Shown one piece after another: positions 36,576-39,311 of a DNA stretch of 39,311 bases. The notes beneath the pieces are model-generated. The model worked only from the letters and a program-made list of their open reading frames with translations. It made no database searches and had not been told where the DNA came from. Position 1 is the stretch's first letter; each line of letters opens with the position of its first letter. The translations under genes and the position numbers were made by a program. The stretch is from Legionella santicrucis. GTDB taxonomy: Bacteria; Pseudomonadota; Gammaproteobacteria; Legionellales; Legionellaceae. The stretch is taken from contig NZ_LNYU01000010.1 in NCBI RefSeq assembly GCF_001468135.1, forward strand, positions 1 through 39,311, given 5' to 3'.

Positions 36576-37454
36576 TCATTTATCCTCATATAAATTTTTT
36601 GATTCATACATTAAAGCAATCAATTGTGACCAATCAGGAGCAACATAACCAGTTGCATTTTTAAATCGTTCGCCATTGAGTGAACGATCAACTCTAATTT
36701 CTTCATCGGCTACGATGCTTATTTTTTTCTTGTAAATCTCTGCGATCAGCGAAAGCAACTCATATTTATTAATAGGAGTCGCTGCAACCTGATAAAGCCC
36801 CCAAAGCTCAGGTTTAGGGATAACATAATCACGCATAACTCGTGCTAATTCGAAGGTGGGTAATCCCGAAAAAATAGCATTTACGTATCCCTTCACTGAT
36901 AGCTGCTGCGAAAGAAACCATTCAACTAATGCCGTTTTACTGTTGAATTCATGCCCTATTATTGAAGTACGCAGAGTAATTGCATGCGAACTTTCTGTAA
37001 TTTCACCAATAAATTTTGATTTACCGTATAAGTCTTCAGCATCTGAATTATCATTCTCTGTATAAAAGCCTTTTTTTCCAGAAAAAACACAATCCGTACT
37101 AATATGAATCAAGCGTGCTCCTGCTAATTGACACAATCGTGCTAATTGATGAGGTAACATCGCATTAATAGGCAACGCAGATAAGGGATCCTTAGCACTT
37201 GATAACTGTTTAATTAGGCCAATACAATTGATGACAACATTAGGACGAACTTGTTCAAGAACTCTACATAAAGTATCTAAATTAAGTACATCTACATCAG
37301 AAATAAGGTAAGGGTGAAAAGCGCTGGGAAAATATTTTAAACCTTCTTTACTTCTTAAAGTACCCCAAACTTCAAAATCCTTCTGCTGCTGGTTAAACGT
37401 ATAAAACACTGCACTTCCCAGCATACCTGTTATACCTAAGACCAGAATTTTCAA
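36576..37454 (-). CDS. RmlD-type NAD(P)-dependent sugar reductase (WbvR-like)
   Basis: SDR of the dTDP-4-dehydrorhamnose reductase type. The nucleotide motif GITGMLG is close to the N-terminus; the catalytic pair is YGKSK (Tyr-x-x-x-Lys). It probably reduces the 4-keto group of the FnlA-type product. At about 293 aa it lacks the extra C-terminal domain of FnlB/WbjC. I start at TTG 37454, because it places the N-terminus (LKILVLG) correctly and has AGAGG about 10 nt upstream. TTG 37460 is two codons earlier; the far upstream TTG 37496 would overlap the previous gene. The stop overlaps the region of the next start, so translation is coupled. Confidence 0.85.
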   Translation of the reverse strand: MKILVLGITGMLGSAVFYTFNQQQKDFEVWGTLRSKEGLKYFPSAFHPYLISDVDVLNLDTLCRVLEQVRPNVVINCIGLIKQLSSAKDPLSALPINAMLPHQLARLCQLAGARLIHISTDCVFSGKKGFYTENDNSDAEDLYGKSKFIGEITESSHAITLRTSIIGHEFNSKTALVEWFLSQQLSVKGYVNAIFSGLPTFELARVMRDYVIPKPELWGLYQVAATPINKYELLSLIAEIYKKKISIVADEEIRVDRSLNGERFKNATGYVAPDWSQLIALMYESKNLYEDK

Positions 37455-37461
37455 AATCAAT

Positions 37462-38685
37462 CTACCTCTTTTTAATTTTATTATTAAAAATTTCAATGAG
37501 TCGACGGCTCTGTGTCGTCATTTCAAAATGTTCCAAGAAGAAAGCTCTCGCTGCTCTTCCCAGCTTTTCCCGCTCTGAAATAGGCATATAATATAATTTT
37601 TCCATATTTTTGGCTAGCGCATCAGCATCCTCGGCAGGTGAAACTAATCCTGCTTGTGCCTCTTGGACAATACGCGCTCCTTCTCCATCTAATGCTGCTA
37701 AAATAGGTCGTCCTGCAGCTAAATAAGCTTGAACTTTACTTGGTATAGTATAAGAAAAAAGTTCATCTTTTTTTAAAGTGACTAAAAGAGCCGCTGCTTT
37801 AGAAAAAATAATAGGCATTACAACAGCTGGAAATCGACCAGGAATTAATATGTTTTTTATCTTTCTTTGTGCTATTTGAAGAAGCAACCAATCGCTCATA
37901 CTACCACTACCGATTAAAAGAATTTTACATTGGGTTAAATGGGACATTCTCTCCGCGGCATTAATAATTGTCTCAAGTGCTTGCGCCGTACCCAAATTAC
38001 CCGCAAAAACAAAACAAGTATAAGACTCAAGCTCTGATAATAGATGCGTAGGAAGATCGTGATGAGTGCTAGATGATTCTGGCTCTAAGAATGAATTAGG
38101 ATAATAAACCACTTTTTCCAATGAAGTATACTTTTCCATCAAAGTAGGAAAGACCTTTGATTGTACTAATAAAGTATCGGAAGCGGCATAGATACCTTTT
38201 ACAACATAACCAATGATCTTTAATAAAAACCTATTTTGAATAAATCCTGTAGCCTGAACACTTTCAGGCCACAAGTCCTGTACCCATACAGCAAGATGAG
38301 CTTTTAAACGCCATTTTAAATAAATAGCAGGGATTACCGAGGTAATTGGCGAAGGTACAAATACAAAAACAACATCGAACTGTTTTCCTTTTATAAATCG
38401 TGGAAAATGATAAAGTCCATTAACGATAAAAGATAAATAATTTAACACTAATCGTTTACCACCTTTACCTCGAGGAAAAAGAGGCGCACGATGAATAGGA
38501 ATATCATGAAAAGTTTCTGTATAATGACCTGATGCACGATAGCCCTCAAAGATGATACCTTCAGGGTAATTGGGCTTTCCCGTAACGACCTCTATTTGGT
38601 GTCCTTGTGCTGCAAGACACTGCACTAATTCATTTATGATAAATGTTTCAGGCCAAAAATATTGTGAGACGACTAAAATTTTCAC
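37462..38685 (-). CDS. WbuB-like glycosyltransferase, family 4
   Basis: Cytoplasmic GT-B glycosyltransferase, about 408 aa, resembling WbuB/WbjE enzymes that transfer L-FucNAc-type sugars to the lipid carrier during O-antigen synthesis. Opening motif ILVVSQYFWPETFIINEL is typical; the nucleotide-sugar half contains FAGNLGTAQALETII, IPGRFP and a Gly-rich AAGRPILAALDGEGARIV with the family Glu. Start chosen at GTG 38685 (VKILVVSQYFWPE). A TTG at 38790 gives 35 extra residues but the extension lacks similarity to relatives and has no good ribosome site. First gene of the operon; its stop lies 7 bp before the reductase start. Confidence 0.88.
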   Translation of the reverse strand: MKILVVSQYFWPETFIINELVQCLAAQGHQIEVVTGKPNYPEGIIFEGYRASGHYTETFHDIPIHRAPLFPRGKGGKRLVLNYLSFIVNGLYHFPRFIKGKQFDVVFVFVPSPITSVIPAIYLKWRLKAHLAVWVQDLWPESVQATGFIQNRFLLKIIGYVVKGIYAASDTLLVQSKVFPTLMEKYTSLEKVVYYPNSFLEPESSSTHHDLPTHLLSELESYTCFVFAGNLGTAQALETIINAAERMSHLTQCKILLIGSGSMSDWLLLQIAQRKIKNILIPGRFPAVVMPIIFSKAAALLVTLKKDELFSYTIPSKVQAYLAAGRPILAALDGEGARIVQEAQAGLVSPAEDADALAKNMEKLYYMPISEREKLGRAARAFFLEHFEMTTQSRRLIEIFNNKIKKR

Positions 38686-38823
38686 TTGTTTCTTTAGATT
38701 GATTGGTTGAGTTGCTTCATTTAAAAGTTCAGAATTATAAATGAAAAAACTCTTTAAGCCGATGTTAAGAGATTTTTCTACAGAGCACAACTAAAAATTA
38801 ACCATCGATTGGCAATTTAAAGG

Positions 38824-38843
38824 CCCTTTGCCGTTGCAAAGGG
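38824..38843. terminator. Perfect hairpin upstream of the polysaccharide operon
   Basis: CCCTTTGC-CGTT-GCAAAGGG, 8-bp perfect stem. On the minus strand it follows the 101-codon ORF and is followed by CCTTTAAATT, weakly T-rich. It is likely a terminator for whatever lies to the right. Confidence 0.6.
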
Positions 38844-38907
38844 TAATGGGATCTCAATCTGATTCGTTATACCATCGCAAATGTTCAAAAGCAAAATAGA
38901 TCGCCAA

Positions 38908-39213
38908 TTAGATTATTTTTGATACAATCGTAGATCGGTCATTACGGCCATAACTCTCTTTATTATCTATTTTTCGCACTTGAGGAAATAGGATCACTTG
39001 ATTATTTCGATCAAGGACAACCGAATGTTTAAAGGGAGATTTTATAAATAAATCAAGATTGGTTTCATTCTTTGAGAAAGGTAATTTTTGAACATCTTCA
39101 TCTAAAGCCTTAAGTGTAATAAAGTCTTGCCACTCTTTAGACTCACACTTCTCACAACTTTGGATTTTCTCTCCTCTTTTTATAATAAGTTCTATTCCCT
39201 CATTATTATTCAA
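38908..39213 (-). CDS. Weak ORF, 101 codons: hypothetical or gene fragment
   Basis: The only usable start is TTG 39213 with no ribosome site; the frame is open to a TGA at 39232-39234. The product is hydrophilic with one CEKC pair and no recognised domain. It ends in a normal stop 65 bp before a terminator-like hairpin, which hints that something in this direction was or is expressed. It may be the tail of a broken gene whose front was lost. Confidence 0.35.
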   Translation of the reverse strand: MNNNEGIELIIKRGEKIQSCEKCESKEWQDFITLKALDEDVQKLPFSKNETNLDLFIKSPFKHSVVLDRNNQVILFPQVRKIDNKESYGRNDRSTIVSKII

Positions 39214-39237
39214 AACATTTCTTGTAATAGGTCACCC

Positions 39238-39264
39238 CTAATAAACTTTCAAGAAGTTTATTAG
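39238..39264. repeat. 11-bp perfect inverted repeat
   Basis: CTAATAAACTT (39238-39248), loop TCAAG, AAGTTTATTAG (39254-39264). AT-rich stem with no T-run. It sits directly upstream of the weak ORF and could be an element end, an operator or a terminator of a gene outside the window. Confidence 0.6.
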
Positions 39265-39311
39265 GAGAACTGATCCTCTTTATATTCTAACCAAAGCTAC
39301 CGCCAAAAGAT

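Noticed and set aside
1..39311. tRNA, rRNA, CRISPR arrays, prophage or complete IS elements
   Set aside because: Reading through all gaps gave no cloverleaf-like, repeat-spacer or integrase/complete transposase pattern; only the IS982-like remnant was found.

Overview
The window looks like chromosomal DNA of a Legionella species, probably not L. pneumophila itself. The reasons are the AT-rich gammaproteobacterial gene content, a secreted M28 aminopeptidase of the Lap type, a type 2 isopentenyl-diphosphate isomerase, a PrkA/DUF444/SpoVR operon, and several large proteins without bacterial housekeeping homologues that resemble Dot/Icm effector candidates. This assignment is inferred from protein content alone; there is no rRNA or other direct taxonomic marker in the window. 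I saw no rRNA or tRNA genes and no CRISPR array.

Layout. 1-94 is the 3' end of a Gly/Trp/His-repeat protein, followed by about 370 bp of non-coding sequence with hairpins. 469-5840 holds a DtpA-like peptide transporter (-), a patatin-like phospholipase (+), aroE (-), a tail-anchored cNMP-binding-fold protein (+) and a single-domain MazG-like pyrophosphohydrolase (-). 6002-13636 holds pepN (-) and the operon prkA / DUF444 / spoVR (+). 13810-19629 is the most accessory-looking block: a secreted M28 aminopeptidase (-), a 648-aa multi-pass membrane protein (+) with a strong Fur-box-like site 45 bp upstream, and a convergent 790-aa protein (-) with a RasGEF-like N-terminal half and coiled-coil rest.

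19773-24150 is the tight minus-strand cluster typA-nadK-recN. 24449-25949 holds two hypothetical genes. Then come a REP-like inverted-repeat element, hslO (-), a 49-aa acidic small ORF, rep helicase (+), a DHA2-type MFS transporter (+), a cold-shock protein, an FMN reductase and fni (IPP isomerase), all on the + strand.

33563-38685 is all minus strand. It starts with a decayed IS982-like transposase tail, then a geranylgeranyl-reductase-family flavoprotein with a 14-bp perfect palindrome in its promoter region. A surface-polysaccharide operon follows, transcribed as WbuB-like glycosyltransferase, RmlD-like reductase, FnlA/WbjB-like dehydratase. It fits synthesis and transfer of an L-6-deoxy-HexNAc sugar. 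The extreme right end has a weak 101-codon ORF and a perfect palindrome.

Most genes are single transcription units. The clear operons are prkA-DUF444-spoVR, typA-nadK-recN and the polysaccharide trio. The best leads for something new are the Fur-box/648-aa membrane protein, the RasGEF-like protein, the degenerate cNMP-binding tail-anchored protein and the palindromic operator at 35364-35377.
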